A stretch of 6,101 bases of DNA, taken from assembly GCA_910584735.1 (NCBI GenBank), contig CAJUBM010000150.1, forward strand, positions 1 through 6,101, read 5' to 3'. The DNA comes from an uncultured Muribaculaceae bacterium. Lineage in GTDB: Bacteria > Bacteroidota > Bacteroidia > Bacteroidales > Muribaculaceae. The notes under the pieces were generated by a model. That model saw nothing but the letters and a program-made list of their open reading frames with translations. It made no database searches and was not told the origin of the DNA. The translations under genes were made by a program, and so were the position numbers. This document shows positions 6,071 to 6,101 of the stretch, piece by piece; position 1 is the first letter of the stretch; the number at the start of each line of letters is the position of its first letter.

Positions 6071-6101
6071 TAGTGGCGCCGGACCTCCGGGACGGCAGGC
6101 C
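6071..6101 (-). repeat. 31-bp dispersed/inverted repeat, right copy (cut by window edge)
   Basis: The exact reverse complement of 78-108. The match continues to the last base of the window, so this copy, and the repeat itself, may be longer than what is visible. The two copies face each other across the two genes. In this copy the sequence just inside the repeat (TAAAGTTACC on the minus strand) is unrelated to that next to the left copy, so the inner boundary is sharp. Confidence 0.85.

Noticed and set aside
78..6101. Composite transposon or insertion sequence bounded by the 31-bp inverted repeats
   Set aside because: There is no transposase or recombinase between the repeats, the content is a core metabolic gene plus a surface protein, and no target-site duplication can be seen with the right flank missing.
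1..6101. CRISPR array, tRNA, rRNA, riboswitch or an undescribed defence system
   Set aside because: I looked for regularly spaced repeats, cloverleaf-like segments, conserved rRNA stretches and effector or nuclease motifs and found none.

Overview
The window reads as chromosomal DNA from a Bacteroidales bacterium, possibly a Muribaculaceae-like gut lineage. The evidence is a long-form PPi-dependent phosphofructokinase starting MKKSALQKARAAYQPKLP, a large secreted protein built of choice-of-anchor J and fibronectin type III domains with a T9SS-like C-terminal tail, A-rich leaders without Shine-Dalgarno sites, and upstream TAnnTTTG boxes of the Bacteroidetes sigma-ABfr type. The family-level placement is a guess from style; the order-level placement is well supported.

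Layout, left to right: 1-232 is non-coding or at most the tail of an open frame entering from the left edge. It holds one copy of a 31-bp repeat (78-108) and an 18-bp-arm palindrome (147-183), the likely terminator of the next gene. 233-3748 (minus) encodes a 1171-residue secreted multidomain protein. 3749-4058 is intergenic. It carries that gene's candidate promoter with a run of eight G (minus strand) just upstream of the -7 box, and a strong intrinsic terminator for the gene behind it. 4059-5708 (minus) encodes diphosphate--fructose-6-phosphate 1-phosphotransferase (PFP). 5709-6070 is its upstream region with a TAnnTTTG box, and 6071-6101 is a perfect inverted copy of the 31-bp repeat, cut by the window edge.

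Both genes run leftward, but each has its own candidate promoter and terminator, so they look like separate transcription units. PFP is a central glycolytic/gluconeogenic enzyme of the cytoplasm. The other protein is exported, probably surface-associated or released. I see no functional link between them. No defence system, CRISPR array, transposase, tRNA or rRNA is visible. The points most worth a second look are the perfect inverted repeat bracketing the two genes, the G8 tract in the promoter region of the surface protein, and that protein's architecture (tandem duplicated N-terminal domains and an FN3 domain apparently split by an inserted jelly-roll domain).
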